This document shows positions 1 to 9,508 of a DNA stretch of 64,000 bases, in pieces. The notes beneath the pieces are model-generated. The model had not been told where the DNA came from and made no database searches. It saw only the letters and a program-made list of their open reading frames with translations. This DNA is from Streptomyces aureus (GTDB taxonomy: Bacteria; Actinomycetota; Actinomycetes; Streptomycetales; Streptomycetaceae): contig NZ_JNZD01000046.1 in the NCBI RefSeq assembly GCF_000725495.1, positions 1 to 64,000 of the forward strand. The letters run 5' to 3'. Both the position numbers and the translations under genes were made by a program. Numbering within the stretch: the stretch's first letter is position 1; each line of letters starts with the position of its first letter.

Positions 1-48
1 GAGTGGGGGTCGCTTGTGATCGATGCCACGCCCTGCCGGGTGGGGAGC

Positions 49-359
49 GGGGGCGCCCACTCGCCGTGGGGGGCGGCGTTCTGGGCGGCTTCCCCTGCGG
101 GGGGGCTGGGGACGGGCGCCCACTCGCCGTGGGGGCGGGGTTCTGGGCGGCTTTCCCCTGCGGGGGGCTGGGCGCGCCGTTCCCCGCGCCCCTTCAGGGC
201 GCAGGACCTTCGCGGCGCCTTCGGGGGGCGGCCCAGGGGCCCACTCGCCGTAGGGGGCGGGGTTCGGGGCGGCTTTCCCCTGCAGGGGGCTGGGCGCGCC
301 GTTCCTTGCGCCCCTTTGGGGCGCTCGACCTTCGCGGCGCCTTCATGGGGTGGCTCAGG
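49..359. repeat. G-rich intergenic direct repeats downstream of ppx
   Basis: The stretch beyond the 3' end of the phosphatase gene holds no credible gene. It contains direct repeats: the core GCCCACTCGCCG recurs at about 55, 118 and 239, each followed by a GGGGCGGGGTTC-like stretch, CCCCTGCGGGGGGCTGG and then a CGCGCCGTTCC-type segment. The last two full units are about 121 nt each. Similar GC-rich intergenic boxes ending in TTCCCCGCGCCCC are common between Streptomyces genes. This one could act as a terminator region for the leftward gene, but that is inference. Confidence 0.6.
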
Positions 360-397
360 GGCGCCCGCCAGGGGAGGGGCCCGGGGCCCCTCCCCTC

Positions 398-1330
398 TTA
401 CTCCGAGGCCATCTGGTCCAGGCGGCGGAGGATGACGCCCTCCCTCAGGGCCCAGGGGCAGATTTCCAGGGTTTCCACGCCGAACAGGTCCATGGCCGCC
501 TCGGCCACCAGGGCGCCGGCCAGGAGCTGGCCGGCGCGGCCCGGGGAGACGCCCGGCAGCTCGGCGCGTTCGCCGGTCGTCATGGACGCGAGGCGGGGCA
601 CCCAGTCCTCCAGGGAGCGGCGCTTGAGCTCGCGCTGCACGTACAGGCCGTCGGTGGAGCGTGCCGCCCCTGCTATCCGGGCGAGCTGCTTGAACGTCTT
701 GGAGGTCGCGACCACGTGGTCGGGGGCGCCGAACCGGTGGAACTCCCCGACCGTCCGGGCGATCTCGGCCCGCACGTGCCGGCGCAGCGCCCGCACGGCC
801 GCCGGGTCCGCCGGGTCCGAGGTCAGCCAGCCCGCGCTCAGCCGGCCAGCGCCGAGCGGCAGCGACACCGCCGCGTCCGGCTCCTCGTCCATGCCGAAGG
901 CGATCTCCAGCGAGCCGCCGCCGATGTCGAGGCCGAGCAGCTTGCCGGCCGACCAGCCGAACCAGCGGCGGGCGGCGAGGAAGGTGAGCCGCGCCTCCTC
1001 GGCGCCGGTGAGGACCTGCAGCTCGACGTCGGTCTCGGCCTGGACCCGGGCGAGGACCTCGTCGGCGTTGCTGGCCTCGCGCACGGCCGACGTCGCGAAC
1101 GGCAGCAGCGCCTCGACGCCCTTGTCCTCCGCGGCCTCGAGGGCGTCGTGGACCGTCTCGATGAGCTTGTCGATGCCTTCGGGGCCGATCGCCCCGCTCT
1201 CGTCGAGCAGTTGGGCGAGCCGCAATTCGGCCTTGTGCGAGTGCGCGGGCAGCGGGCGGGCGCCGGGGTGGGCGTCCACCACCAGCAGATGCACCGTGTT
1301 CGAACCCACGTCGAGGACACCGAGTCTCAT
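398..1330 (-). CDS. Ppx/GppA family phosphatase (exopolyphosphatase-type)
   Basis: 310 residues, with the ASKHA-fold phosphatase signature. The N-terminal motif DVGSNT is at residues 7-12, GAEEAR at 109-114 and the phosphate-binding DIGGGS at 135-140. The family hydrolyses inorganic polyphosphate or the pentaphosphate pppGpp, and the sequence alone does not tell which. At about 310 residues it is the short actinobacterial form without the C-terminal extension of enterobacterial Ppx. The ATG at 1330 is chosen because a TAGCGT -10 box lies 7 nt upstream, typical of leaderless Streptomyces genes, and because the conserved motif begins directly after it. It is divergent from the cysteine-rich gene at 1457. 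Confidence 0.93.
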   Translation of the reverse strand: MRLGVLDVGSNTVHLLVVDAHPGARPLPAHSHKAELRLAQLLDESGAIGPEGIDKLIETVHDALEAAEDKGVEALLPFATSAVREASNADEVLARVQAETDVELQVLTGAEEARLTFLAARRWFGWSAGKLLGLDIGGGSLEIAFGMDEEPDAAVSLPLGAGRLSAGWLTSDPADPAAVRALRRHVRAEIARTVGEFHRFGAPDHVVATSKTFKQLARIAGAARSTDGLYVQRELKRRSLEDWVPRLASMTTGERAELPGVSPGRAGQLLAGALVAEAAMDLFGVETLEICPWALREGVILRRLDQMASE

Positions 1331-1337
1331 GTACGGA

Positions 1338-1343
1338 ACGCTA
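1338..1343 (-). promoter_or_regulatory. -10 box (TAGCGT) of the Ppx/GppA gene
   Basis: TAGCGT on the minus strand ends 7 nt before the ATG at 1330, placing the transcript start at or next to the start codon (leaderless). Confidence 0.55.
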
Positions 1344-1444
1344 CTGCCCACCCGGCGGTTCACGAGGGGCGGGGCGAAAGCCCACGTCGAACGGTGACCT
1401 GCGTGGTACTGCGGAGGACGTCCCCGGAGCGGTCCGAAGCGACT

Positions 1445-1450
1445 TACCCT
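1445..1450 (+). promoter_or_regulatory. -10 box (TACCCT) of the cysteine-rich gene
   Basis: TACCCT lies 6 nt before the GTG at 1457. It is a leaderless arrangement that also fixes the start codon. Confidence 0.55.
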
Positions 1451-1456
1451 GGACGC

Positions 1457-2305
1457 GTGCCAAAGACCAAAAAGGCGAAGTCCGACAAAACGGCCAGCGA
1501 CTCCGCGCAGACGGCGGCCGCCAGGTCCGGGAAGCCCGGGAAGTCCATGAGGAAGAGCGACGAGAAGGGGCTCGACTTCGCCCGCGCGTGGGTGGAGTTC
1601 CCCGACCCGGCCGACGACGAGCAGGTCTTCCGGTGCGATCTGACCTGGCTGACCTCCCGGTGGAACTGCATCTTCGGGAGCGGCTGCCAGGGCATCCAGG
1701 CGGGCCGCGCCGACGACGGCTGCTGCACGCTGGGCGCCCACTTCTCCGACGAGGACGACGAGAAGCGGGTGGCCGCGCACGTGGCCCGGCTCACCCCGGA
1801 GATCTGGCAGCACCACGACGTGGGCGTGCGGACGGGCTGGGTGTCCGAGGACGAGGACGGCGACCGCCAGACCCGCCCGTACGAGGGCTCCTGCATCTTC
1901 CAGAACCGTCCCGGCTTCGCCGGCGGCGCCGGCTGCTCTCTGCACATCCTGGCCGTCAAGGAGGGACGCGAGCCCCTGGAGACCAAGCCGGACGTCTGCT
2001 GGCAGCTTCCGGTGCGCCGTACGTACGAGTGGATCGACCGGCCCGACGACACCCGGGTGCTCCAGGTCTCCATCGGCGAGTACGACCGCCGCGGCTGGGG
2101 GCCGGGCGGGCACGACCTGCACTGGTGGTGCACGTCGGCGACCTCGGCGCACGGCGCCGGCGACCCGGTCTACGTCTCGTACGGTCCGGAGCTGACCGAG
2201 CTGATGGGCAAGGCGGGGTACGACCGCCTGGTCCAGCTGTGCGAGGAGCGGCTGGCCTCCCAGCTGCCGCTGCTGGCACCGCACCCCGCGGACCCGGTGG
2301 ACTGA
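1457..2305 (+). CDS. Cysteine-rich hypothetical protein, possible metal or Fe-S binder
   Basis: 282 residues starting at GTG. After a lysine-rich, low-complexity N-terminus of about 35 residues, the protein has many cysteines (an FRC, a WNC, a GSGC and a CC pair within about residues 60-95, then several singles). The spacing recalls YkgJ-type CxxxxxxCC metal-binding proteins, but I cannot assign a family. Aromatic and charged patches follow, with no signal peptide or membrane segment, so it is probably cytoplasmic. It is divergent from the phosphatase gene and convergent with the BACON-domain gene. The short N-terminal tail and leaderless promoter support the GTG at 1457 over the upstream open frame. 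Confidence 0.85.
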   Translation: MPKTKKAKSDKTASDSAQTAAARSGKPGKSMRKSDEKGLDFARAWVEFPDPADDEQVFRCDLTWLTSRWNCIFGSGCQGIQAGRADDGCCTLGAHFSDEDDEKRVAAHVARLTPEIWQHHDVGVRTGWVSEDEDGDRQTRPYEGSCIFQNRPGFAGGAGCSLHILAVKEGREPLETKPDVCWQLPVRRTYEWIDRPDDTRVLQVSIGEYDRRGWGPGGHDLHWWCTSATSAHGAGDPVYVSYGPELTELMGKAGYDRLVQLCEERLASQLPLLAPHPADPVD

Positions 2306-2439
2306 CGCCACCCGGTGGACCGACGACCTGACCTGAGGTGGGCCGACGCCATGCCGTGCGCGCGGGGTCCGCGGTAAGGCGGGACCGTGCGCGGGTTCCG
2401 CGGAGGCGGTGCGCCGTGCGGGATCCCTGGGCTCGGGTC

Positions 2440-4239
2440 CTAGGGCGTGGCCGGGTCGCCCGTGTCGTCGTCCGGGGGCGTGGAGGAGGGGTCCGGGTCC
2501 GGGGACGACGACCCGGTGGCGCTGGGCGTCGGCGTGGGGTCGGACGGTGTGGGTGTCGGGTCCTGGCTGGGGGTAGCGGACGGGGTGGTGCCCGGTCCCG
2601 AGGGGGTCGGAGTGCTCGCGGCGGGGTCGGGCTTCCCGCCCGGGCGGGGCGAGCCGGCCTTTCCGTACCCGGTGATCGTGACGACCGCGCCCGCGGGGGC
2701 GATCGCCACCCGGGCCGTCCAGTGGCCCGCCGGTTCGCGCAGGTGGTCCACGTACACCTTGACCGTCAGGGACTCGCCGGGGTCGAGCGTTCCCGACGAG
2801 CGGCTGAGGTAGAGCCAGGCGGCGCCGGTGCGGGCGGACCAGCGGACCGGGGAGCTGCCGGAGGCGGTCAGCTTGATCAGGGTCGTGTCGCCGCTCGTCC
2901 CGGCGGTCACCGCCAGATGCCCCGGGGTCGTGCCGCGGGCGCTGACGACCTCGACGGAGACGTCCGAGGAACCGCCGCCCTTGCCGAATCCGGAGCCGGG
3001 GCCGGCGCTCGCGTTCCCGGCGTTCTCGTAGCCCCCGGCCCGCCCGCCGTCCAGGCCCTCGGGGTCCTGGGCGCCGCTCGTGCTGGCCGGGCGGCCGTCC
3101 GCGCCCTCGCCGGTCAGCGGCGCGCCGCGGTACGCGGCCCACAGGGCGAGCACGGGCGCGGCGACGACGGTGGCGACGATGGTCGTCGTGACGGCACGCG
3201 CGCGCAGCCGGTCCCTTCGGGCGGCGTGGTCCTTGGGGTCCATCGGAAAACCGCGCCGGTCGTAGCGCGGGGCGCTGCCGCGGGCGCGGGGGGCGTGCGC
3301 CATCGCGGTGCGCAGGGCCGCGTGCGGGGCCTGGAGGACGGGGAGCGCAGCGGGGGTGACGCTCGTGCCGGGCCAGGCTCCGGCGACCGCGCGCTCGGCG
3401 GTGCGGCGGCAGCGCGGGCAGTCGTCGACGTGGCGGACCAGTTCGCCGCGCAGGGTGGTGCTCAGCACGAGCCGGCTGTCGCCGGTGAGCCGGGCGACGC
3501 TGGGGCAGGCGCCGGTCTCCACGACGGCGAGGGCGGCCCGGGTGCGCTCGACCTCGCAGGCGGCGGAGGCGAGCAGTTCGCGGGCCACGGCGAGGTCCAT
3601 GCCGAGGACGGCGGCGCCCTCGTGGGCGGCGAGCTGGTGGCGCACCGCGAGTTCGAGCGCCTCGCGCTGTTCGGGGGTGGTGCCGGCGGCTTCCGGCCAG
3701 GCCAGCTGGGAGAGTTCGCGGCGCCGGTGGGCCTGGACCTCCTCGGACACGGGCGCGGCGACCAGCGCCTCGGCCGCTCGCCGGTCGGCGGCGGCCTTGT
3801 GCGCACTGTCGGGCACGGCGCCTTCGCGGGACGCTCCCGGGGCTCCAGGAGGGCCGCTCCGGTGGGGGGCGCGCCGCCCGGAGGCGTGCGCCGCCTGCCG
3901 CTTGCGGCGGGCTTCGGTGAGTTTGCGCAGACAGGACCAGCGGGCGAGCGCGTAGAGCCAGGCCCTGCGGTCGCCGGCGGCCTCCGGGCCGCGCGGGCCG
4001 CGCCGCTCGGCGAGCGCGAGGGCGTCCCCCAGGGCGGCGGTGGCGGCGTCGTGGTCGCAGAGCACGGACAGGCAGTAGGTGAACAGGCCGTCGAGGTAGG
4101 GCTCGTACCGCGCGGGGGGACGCTGGACCAGCGTGCGGGGGGTGGCGCCGCGGGACACGGACGCCCGCTTGCGCGCGGCTCCGTGCGCCCGGTGTGCGCC
4201 GGTGGTGTGCGTGGAGGTCTCCGGACTGCTGCTCATCAC
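2440..4239 (-). CDS. Sigma-like / anti-sigma zinc-finger membrane protein with extracytoplasmic BACON domain
   Basis: 599 residues. The N-terminal half (about 45-260) looks like a degenerate ECF sigma-factor-like helical region. It is followed by an anti-sigma-type zinc-finger signature with H270, C274 and C277 (HVDDCPRC), then a single membrane span at about 349-370. The outside part carries a BACON-like beta domain at about 425-510 and a Pro/Thr/Ser-rich, Asp-rich tail that probably lies in the cell wall. This layout suggests a transmembrane signalling protein coupling the envelope to transcription, but no cognate sigma gene is adjacent. The GTG at 4239 is favoured because a TACGGT box lies 7 nt upstream. 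The ATG at 4236 is an equally possible start. Confidence 0.85.
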   Translation of the reverse strand: MMSSSPETSTHTTGAHRAHGAARKRASVSRGATPRTLVQRPPARYEPYLDGLFTYCLSVLCDHDAATAALGDALALAERRGPRGPEAAGDRRAWLYALARWSCLRKLTEARRKRQAAHASGRRAPHRSGPPGAPGASREGAVPDSAHKAAADRRAAEALVAAPVSEEVQAHRRRELSQLAWPEAAGTTPEQREALELAVRHQLAAHEGAAVLGMDLAVARELLASAACEVERTRAALAVVETGACPSVARLTGDSRLVLSTTLRGELVRHVDDCPRCRRTAERAVAGAWPGTSVTPAALPVLQAPHAALRTAMAHAPRARGSAPRYDRRGFPMDPKDHAARRDRLRARAVTTTIVATVVAAPVLALWAAYRGAPLTGEGADGRPASTSGAQDPEGLDGGRAGGYENAGNASAGPGSGFGKGGGSSDVSVEVVSARGTTPGHLAVTAGTSGDTTLIKLTASGSSPVRWSARTGAAWLYLSRSSGTLDPGESLTVKVYVDHLREPAGHWTARVAIAPAGAVVTITGYGKAGSPRPGGKPDPAASTPTPSGPGTTPSATPSQDPTPTPSDPTPTPSATGSSSPDPDPSSTPPDDDTGDPATP

Positions 4240-4246
4240 CCGTGCG

Positions 4247-4252
4247 ACCGTA
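4247..4252 (-). promoter_or_regulatory. -10 box (TACGGT) of the BACON-domain gene
   Basis: TACGGT on the minus strand, 7 nt before the GTG at 4239. Confidence 0.5.
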
Positions 4253-4512
4253 GGTGCCCGGGGCCGACGGCTTCCTGCCCCTTGAGCACATTTAATCCGT
4301 ACGGGTGAAACGATCCCTCATAAGGGGACAGGAACCCCCGACCCCTGGCCTGGGCCGTCACCGGCGGCGATGGCACTCCATGGCAGATGGGACGGCCCGT
4401 GACCCGCGCGGGGCCCGGTCGCGCGGGGGTGGGAAGGGTGCACGGGGGCTCGCGGCGGGGCCGTGGGGAGGCCGGGAAAGGCCGCGGGTGCCGGGTTGTC
4501 AGTGGGTCCCGT

Positions 4513-4518
4513 TACGGT
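4513..4518 (+). promoter_or_regulatory. -10 box (TACGGT) of radA
   Basis: TACGGT lies 6 nt before the radA ATG at 4525, so the radA transcript is probably leaderless. No convincing -35 element is seen. Confidence 0.55.
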
Positions 4519-4524
4519 TCGGTC

Positions 4525-5934
4525 ATGGCTGCCCGTACGAAATCCGCGAAGGACCGGCCGTCCTACCGCTGCACCGAGTGCGGCTGGCAGACGGCCAAAT
4601 GGCTCGGCCGCTGCGCCGAGTGCCAGGCTTGGGGGACCGTCGAGGAGTACGGCGCGCCCGCCGTCCGTACGACCGCGCCTGGCCGGGTCACCACCTCCGC
4701 GCTGCCCATCGGGCAGGTCGACGGGCGCCAGGCCGCCGCCCGCAGCACCGGTGTGCCCGAGCTGGACCGCGTCCTCGGCGGCGGACTCGTGCCCGGAGCC
4801 GTCGTCCTCGTCGCGGGCGAGCCCGGCGTCGGCAAGTCCACCCTCCTGCTGGACGTGGCCGCCAAGTCGGCGAGTGACGAACACCGCACCCTGTACGTGA
4901 CGGGCGAGGAGTCCGCCAGCCAGGTGCGGCTGCGCGCGGACCGCATCAAGGCGATCGACGACCACCTCTATCTCGCCGCCGAGACCGATCTGGCGGCCGT
5001 CCTCGGCCACTTGGACGCGGTGAAGCCGTCGCTGCTGATCCTGGACTCCGTCCAGACCGTCGCCTCCCCGGAGATCGACGGCGCGCCCGGCGGCATGGCC
5101 CAGGTCAGGGAGGTGGCGGGCGCGCTCATCCGCGCCTCCAAGGAACGGGGCATGTCGACCCTGCTCGTGGGCCACGTCACCAAGGACGGTGCGATCGCCG
5201 GACCCCGGCTGCTCGAACACCTCGTGGACGTCGTCCTGTCCTTCGAGGGCGACCGGCACGCACGCCTCAGGCTGGTACGCGGGGTCAAGAACCGCTACGG
5301 GACGACGGACGAGGTCGGCTGCTTCGAGCTGCACGACGAGGGCATCACCGGGCTCGCCGACCCCTCGGGGCTGTTCCTGACCCGCCGCGCCGAGCCCGTC
5401 CCCGGCACCTGCCTGACCGTCACGCTCGAGGGCCGCCGCCCGCTGGTCGCCGAGGTCCAGGCGCTCACCGTGGACTCCCAGATCCCCTCCCCGCGCCGGA
5501 CGACCTCCGGTCTGGAGACCTCCCGCGTCTCGATGATGCTCGCCGTCCTGGAGCAGCGGGGCCGCATCAGCGCGCTCGGCAAGCGGGACATCTACTCCGC
5601 GACCGTCGGCGGCGTGAAGCTGTCCGAGCCCGCCGCGGACCTCGCCGTCGCGCTCGCGCTGGCGTCCGCCGCCAGTGACATCCCGCTGCCCAAGAACCTC
5701 GTGGCGATCGGCGAGGTGGGGCTCGCGGGCGAGGTCAGACGGGTCACGGGGGTCCAGCGGCGGCTGGCCGAGGCCCACCGGCTGGGCTTCACCCACGCCC
5801 TCGTACCGACCGATCCCGGCAAGGTCCCGGCCGGTATGAAGGTCCTGGAAGTGGCCGACATCGGCGCGGCCCTGAGTGTCCTTCCGCGCTCGCGTCGCAG
5901 AGAGGCCCCACGGGACGAGGAGCAGCGCCGGTAG
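4525..5934 (+). CDS. radA: DNA repair protein RadA (Sms)
   Basis: 469 residues with the full RadA layout. A four-cysteine zinc finger uses C16, C19, C30 and C33. A RecA-like ATPase core has Walker [10 protein letters not shown] at 98-106, and the RadA-specific KNRFG motif is present as KNRYG. The C-terminus is a Lon-protease-like domain. The family is a branch-migration helicase acting on recombination intermediates. disA follows 68 nt downstream on the same strand, the conserved radA-disA pair, which fits the known control of DisA by RadA in other bacteria. The ATG at 4525 follows a leaderless promoter box. Confidence 0.97.
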   Translation: MAARTKSAKDRPSYRCTECGWQTAKWLGRCAECQAWGTVEEYGAPAVRTTAPGRVTTSALPIGQVDGRQAAARSTGVPELDRVLGGGLVPGAVVLVAGEPGVGKSTLLLDVAAKSASDEHRTLYVTGEESASQVRLRADRIKAIDDHLYLAAETDLAAVLGHLDAVKPSLLILDSVQTVASPEIDGAPGGMAQVREVAGALIRASKERGMSTLLVGHVTKDGAIAGPRLLEHLVDVVLSFEGDRHARLRLVRGVKNRYGTTDEVGCFELHDEGITGLADPSGLFLTRRAEPVPGTCLTVTLEGRRPLVAEVQALTVDSQIPSPRRTTSGLETSRVSMMLAVLEQRGRISALGKRDIYSATVGGVKLSEPAADLAVALALASAASDIPLPKNLVAIGEVGLAGEVRRVTGVQRRLAEAHRLGFTHALVPTDPGKVPAGMKVLEVADIGAALSVLPRSRRREAPRDEEQRR

Positions 5935-6002
5935 ACTTTGCCCTGGTCTCGCCCGTCCGTACGAAACGAGGGCGACCGAAAACCTGCGACCGGAGGAGTG
6001 CA

Positions 6003-7127
6003 GTGGCAGCCAACGACCGGGCAGCAGCTCCCGGAAAGTCCGGCGGGAGCTCCGGTGCCGATGGCCTGATGCGCGCCTCACTGAGCGCCGTGGCGCCCGG
6101 CACGGCACTGCGCGACGGGCTGGAGCGGATCCTTCGGGGCAACACCGGCGGACTCATCGTGCTGGGCTCCGACAAGACCGTCGAAGCGATGTGCACGGGC
6201 GGATTCGTCCTGGACGTCGAGTTCACCGCGACCCGGCTGCGCGAGCTGTGCAAGCTCGACGGCGGGATCGTGCTGGACAAGGACATCACCAAAATCCTTC
6301 GCGCGGGTGTGCAGCTGGTGCCCGACCCGACGATCCCGACGGAGGAGACGGGCACCCGGCACCGCACCGCGGACCGGGTGAGCAAGCAGGTCGGCTTCCC
6401 CGTCGTCTCGGTCTCCCAGTCGATGCGTCTGATCGCCCTGTACGTGGACGGTCACCGCCGCGTCCTGGAGGACTCGGCGGCGATCCTGTCCCGCGCCAAC
6501 CAGGCCCTCGCGACCCTGGAGCGCTACAAGCTCCGGCTGGACGAGGTCGCGGGCACGCTGTCGGCGCTGGAGATCGAGGACCTCGTCACGGTCCGGGACG
6601 TCTCCGCGGTCGCCCAGCGTCTGGAGATGGTGCGCCGCATCGCCACCGAGATCGCCGAGTACGTCGTGGAGCTGGGCACGGACGGGCGGCTGCTGACCCT
6701 CCAGCTCGACGAGCTGATCGCCGGCGTCGAGCCCGACCGCGAGCTGGTCGTCCGGGACTACGTTCCCGAGCCGACCGCCAAGCGGTCCCGCACGGTCGAC
6801 GAGGCGCTGTTCGAGCTGGACGCGCTCTCCCACGCCGAGCTCCTCGAACTGTCCACGGTCGCCAAGGCGTTGGGGTACACCGGCTCCCCCGAGGCGCTCG
6901 ACTCGGCGGTCTCCCCGCGCGGCTTCCGGCTCCTCGCGAAGGTGCCGCGGCTGCCCGGCGCGATCATCGACCGGCTGGTGGAGCACTTCGGCGGACTGCA
7001 GAAGCTGCTCGCCGCGAGCGTGGACGACCTCCAGACCGTCGACGGGGTGGGCGAGGCGCGGGCGCGCAGCGTCCGCGAGGGCCTGTCCCGTCTCGCGGAG
7101 TCGTCGATCCTGGAGCGGTACGTCTAG
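6003..7127 (+). CDS. disA: DNA integrity scanning protein DisA, diadenylate cyclase
   Basis: 374 residues. The N-terminal DAC domain makes c-di-AMP from two ATP. D86 lies in an LDGG version of the DGA motif, and an RHR motif follows (GTRHRTA). A helical linker spans about 150-290, and helix-hairpin-helix segments near the C-terminus ([11 protein letters not shown]) bind branched DNA. The GTG start at 6003 is preceded by a strong GGAGGAG ribosome site. Co-directional with radA. In Streptomyces c-di-AMP affects osmotic balance and development; no c-di-AMP riboswitch was recognised elsewhere in this window. Confidence 0.97.
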   Translation: MAANDRAAAPGKSGGSSGADGLMRASLSAVAPGTALRDGLERILRGNTGGLIVLGSDKTVEAMCTGGFVLDVEFTATRLRELCKLDGGIVLDKDITKILRAGVQLVPDPTIPTEETGTRHRTADRVSKQVGFPVVSVSQSMRLIALYVDGHRRVLEDSAAILSRANQALATLERYKLRLDEVAGTLSALEIEDLVTVRDVSAVAQRLEMVRRIATEIAEYVVELGTDGRLLTLQLDELIAGVEPDRELVVRDYVPEPTAKRSRTVDEALFELDALSHAELLELSTVAKALGYTGSPEALDSAVSPRGFRLLAKVPRLPGAIIDRLVEHFGGLQKLLAASVDDLQTVDGVGEARARSVREGLSRLAESSILERYV

Positions 7128-7139
7128 GAGTCCCGAAGG

Positions 7140-7250
7140 CCGGGTGTCCGGGGCCTCACGGGGTCCGCGGCCGAGCACCCGGTGCCTCGCGGGCCCGTGG
7201 CCGAGCATCCGTGGCCGCACGGGTCCGCGGCCGAGTACCGGCGCCTGAGG
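7140..7250 (+). repeat. Imperfect ~30-nt direct repeats downstream of disA
   Basis: Three imperfect copies of a GTCCGCGGCCGAGCACC-like unit start near 7160, 7191 and 7221, in the non-coding gap between the convergent disA and surface-protein genes. Confidence 0.5.
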
Positions 7251-7255
7251 TCCGC

Positions 7256-7288
7256 GGCCGGCCCCGGGGCATTCGCGCCCCGGCCGGC
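7256..7288. terminator. GC-rich hairpin between disA and the convergent surface-protein gene
   Basis: An inverted repeat of GCCGG/CCGGGGC type arms with a small bulge lies between the two convergent genes. No U-tract is present, so it would act as a bidirectional Streptomyces-type terminator. Confidence 0.5.
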
Positions 7289-7292
7289 GCGG

Positions 7293-8144
7293 TCAGTCCT
7301 TGGAGAGCACGAACGACGTCTGCGCCTTCGCCAGGCCCGGTGCCTTCGCCTCGACGAGATAGGTGCCGGCGGAGGCCGAGCCCGAGGGGGGCGTGGCGCA
7401 CGAGGGGGCGCCGGGCTTGCGGTCCCACTTCACCGTGTGGGCGGTCTGGCCGCCGGCCGGTACGCGCAGCAGGAGCGCCGAGGCGTCCTTCGGGCAGTCG
7501 TCCGAGGCCCAGTAGTCCTTGTCGCTGCCGGACTGAGTGATCGTCAAAACCGCGTTCTTCGGGCCGAGATCGACCTTGCAGTCGCGGCCCGAGGTGTTCT
7601 TGGCGAGGATCTCGATCTCGGGCTGCTCACCGGGCGCGTAGGAGTTGCGCACGCTCTTGAGCGTCAACTTCACAGCTCCGGAAGTGCAGTTGGGGACGGT
7701 GGTGTTGGCCGGGAGCCGGTCAGCGGCCCCGCCGCCGTTCTTGGCCCCGTCGTCGGAGCCGGAGCCGGCGCTCGATCCGGAGCCCGTGGAACCGTCGCCC
7801 GTTCCGTCGCCGGAGCCGTCCCCCGAACCGTCGCCCGATCCCCCGCTGCCGTCGTCGCCGCTTCCGCCGGTGCCGCCGCCGCTGCCGGTGTCTCCGCTCG
7901 ACTCGTCGCGTCCGCCCGGGTGTTGGCTGATCGCGGGGCCCGAACCGGAGGGTCCGGGCGTGATCGAGGAGGCGGGATTCTTGCCGTTCGACCCGCCGGC
8001 GCCGTTGTGGCCGCCGCCTCCGCCGGTGCCGACCACCCAGACGGTGAGAAGCGCCAACAGCCCTAGTACGGACAGCAGAACGGCCCTCCGACGCCAGTAG
8101 ATGGTGGAGGGTAGCGGCCCGACCGGATTGCGCAGAGATCCCAC
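7293..8144 (-). CDS. Membrane-anchored Gly/Ser/Asp-rich surface protein, unknown function
   Basis: 283 residues. A short basic N-terminus (WRRR at about 17-20) precedes a single hydrophobic segment at about 21-38, a signal anchor. About 90 residues of Gly-Ser-Asp low-complexity linker follow, then a compact C-terminal domain of about 130 residues with four cysteines and beta-strand-like sequence. The layout is of a secreted or wall-spanning protein. I do not recognise the domain. The GTG at 8144 is preferred because a TACAGT -10 box lies 7 nt upstream; the longer reading to 8204 would start before the promoter. Confidence 0.82.
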   Translation of the reverse strand: MGSLRNPVGPLPSTIYWRRRAVLLSVLGLLALLTVWVVGTGGGGGHNGAGGSNGKNPASSITPGPSGSGPAISQHPGGRDESSGDTGSGGGTGGSGDDGSGGSGDGSGDGSGDGTGDGSTGSGSSAGSGSDDGAKNGGGAADRLPANTTVPNCTSGAVKLTLKSVRNSYAPGEQPEIEILAKNTSGRDCKVDLGPKNAVLTITQSGSDKDYWASDDCPKDASALLLRVPAGGQTAHTVKWDRKPGAPSCATPPSGSASAGTYLVEAKAPGLAKAQTSFVLSKD

Positions 8145-8151
8145 GGCGCAA

Positions 8152-8157
8152 ACTGTA
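8152..8157 (-). promoter_or_regulatory. -10 box (TACAGT) of the Gly/Ser-rich surface-protein gene
   Basis: TACAGT on the minus strand, 7 nt before the GTG at 8144. Confidence 0.5.
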
Positions 8158-8336
8158 CGAGAGATCGGCCGCGCCTTAGGCCCCACCCGCCGCCCCGGTA
8201 CCAACTTTTCCGGATCATCATTCCGGCGGCTGTCCGTTCCGGCGCCGCGACGGCCCCCGGGTGCGGTCTTTCACCACCGCCCGCCCCCGGCGTCGTCCCC
8301 GCATCGTCACCGTCGCATGGCAGGATCGATATCGCC

Positions 8337-9254
8337 ATGACTGCACCCACCCGGCCCACCGGGCCCCTCAGCGACGCCTCCGGCGAGGACCTCCACACCC
8401 CCGTCATCGACTGGTTCGACGAGCACGCCCGCGATCTGCCCTGGCGGCATCCCGATGCCGGCGCCTGGGCGGTGATGGTCAGCGAGTTCATGCTCCAGCA
8501 GACCCCGGTCAACCGCGTCCTGCCCGTGTACGAGCAGTGGCTGGCCCGCTGGCCGCGCCCCGCCGACCTGGCCAAGGACGCGCCCGGGGAGGCCGTCAGG
8601 GCCTGGGGGCGGCTCGGCTACCCGCGCCGCGCCCTGCGGCTGCACGGGGCGGCGGTCGCCATAACGGAACGGCACGGCGGCGACGTACCGACCGATCACG
8701 CGCAGTTGCTGGCCCTGCCCGGCATCGGGGAGTACACGGCGGCGGCGGTCGCCTCGTTCGCGTACGGCCAGCGCCATCCCGTGCTGGACACGAACGTCCG
8801 CCGGGTCTTCGCCCGGGCCGTCACCGGCGTGCAGTACCCGCCGAACGCCACCACCGCCGCCGAGCGCAGGCTCGCCCGCGCCCTGCTGCCCGAGAGCGAG
8901 AGCACGGCGGCGCGCTGGGCCGCGGCCTCCATGGAGCTCGGGGCACTGGTCTGCACGGCGAAGAACGAGACGTGCCACCGCTGCCCGATCGCCGCGCAGT
9001 GCGCCTGGCGGCTGGCGGGCAAGCCGGAGCACGACGGGCCGCCGCGCAAGGGCCAGACGTACGCGGGCACGGACCGCCAGGTGCGCGGCAAGCTGCTGGC
9101 CGTGCTGCGGGAGGCGCACGTGCCGGTCCCGCAGAGCGCGCTGGACCGGGTGTGGGACGAGCCGGTGCAGCGGGGCCGGGCGCTCGACGGACTCGTCGCC
9201 GACGGTCTGGTGGAACCGCTGCCCGGCGGTCTGTATCGGCTGCCCCTTACGTAG
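8337..9254 (+). CDS. mutY: A/G-specific adenine DNA glycosylase MutY
   Basis: 305 residues of the endonuclease III / MutY superfamily. It removes adenine mispaired with 8-oxoguanine. The catalytic glutamate sits in SEFMLQQT, the helix-hairpin-helix is LPGIGEYTAAA, and the catalytic aspartate is in VLDTNVRR. The [4Fe-4S] ligands form a Cys-x6-Cys-x2-Cys-x5-Cys cluster (CTAKNETCHRCPIAAQC). The C-terminal part is much shorter than the NUDIX-like 8-oxoG reader of E. coli MutY, as is usual in actinobacteria. It stands alone upstream of the sigE operon, about 250 nt away. Confidence 0.95.
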   Translation: MTAPTRPTGPLSDASGEDLHTPVIDWFDEHARDLPWRHPDAGAWAVMVSEFMLQQTPVNRVLPVYEQWLARWPRPADLAKDAPGEAVRAWGRLGYPRRALRLHGAAVAITERHGGDVPTDHAQLLALPGIGEYTAAAVASFAYGQRHPVLDTNVRRVFARAVTGVQYPPNATTAAERRLARALLPESESTAARWAAASMELGALVCTAKNETCHRCPIAAQCAWRLAGKPEHDGPPRKGQTYAGTDRQVRGKLLAVLREAHVPVPQSALDRVWDEPVQRGRALDGLVADGLVEPLPGGLYRLPLT

Positions 9255-9508
9255 AGCCGACGCCATAACCGGACCGACCCGGACATAGGGCCAACTCCCC
9301 CTACCCCGTACCGACAGCCGTTACACAACCGACGGACAGCCGAGTGCTGGCCGCAGGCTGTCTCGGACACCCCCGTGACAACGCCTCCGTAGCTTCATTG
9401 CCGTACCGCAGGAGCCGCCGACCGATCGGCGGCGGACCAGCCGGCGGTTCGCAGGCAACGGACAACCGGCAGCGGGCAGGTCGGAAACGGGGACGGAGGC
9501 GGTTGATC

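Noticed and set aside
398..4291. A single 1297-residue open frame on the minus strand
   Set aside because: Only its last 310 codons are the Ppx/GppA gene. The rest crosses the oppositely directed cysteine-rich gene and reads the BACON gene in a wrong frame, with Arg/Pro/Ala-rich shadow sequence.
4318..6108. 596-residue open frame opposite radA
   Set aside because: It is a mirror of radA with His/Arg/Gly-rich composition and no start signals.
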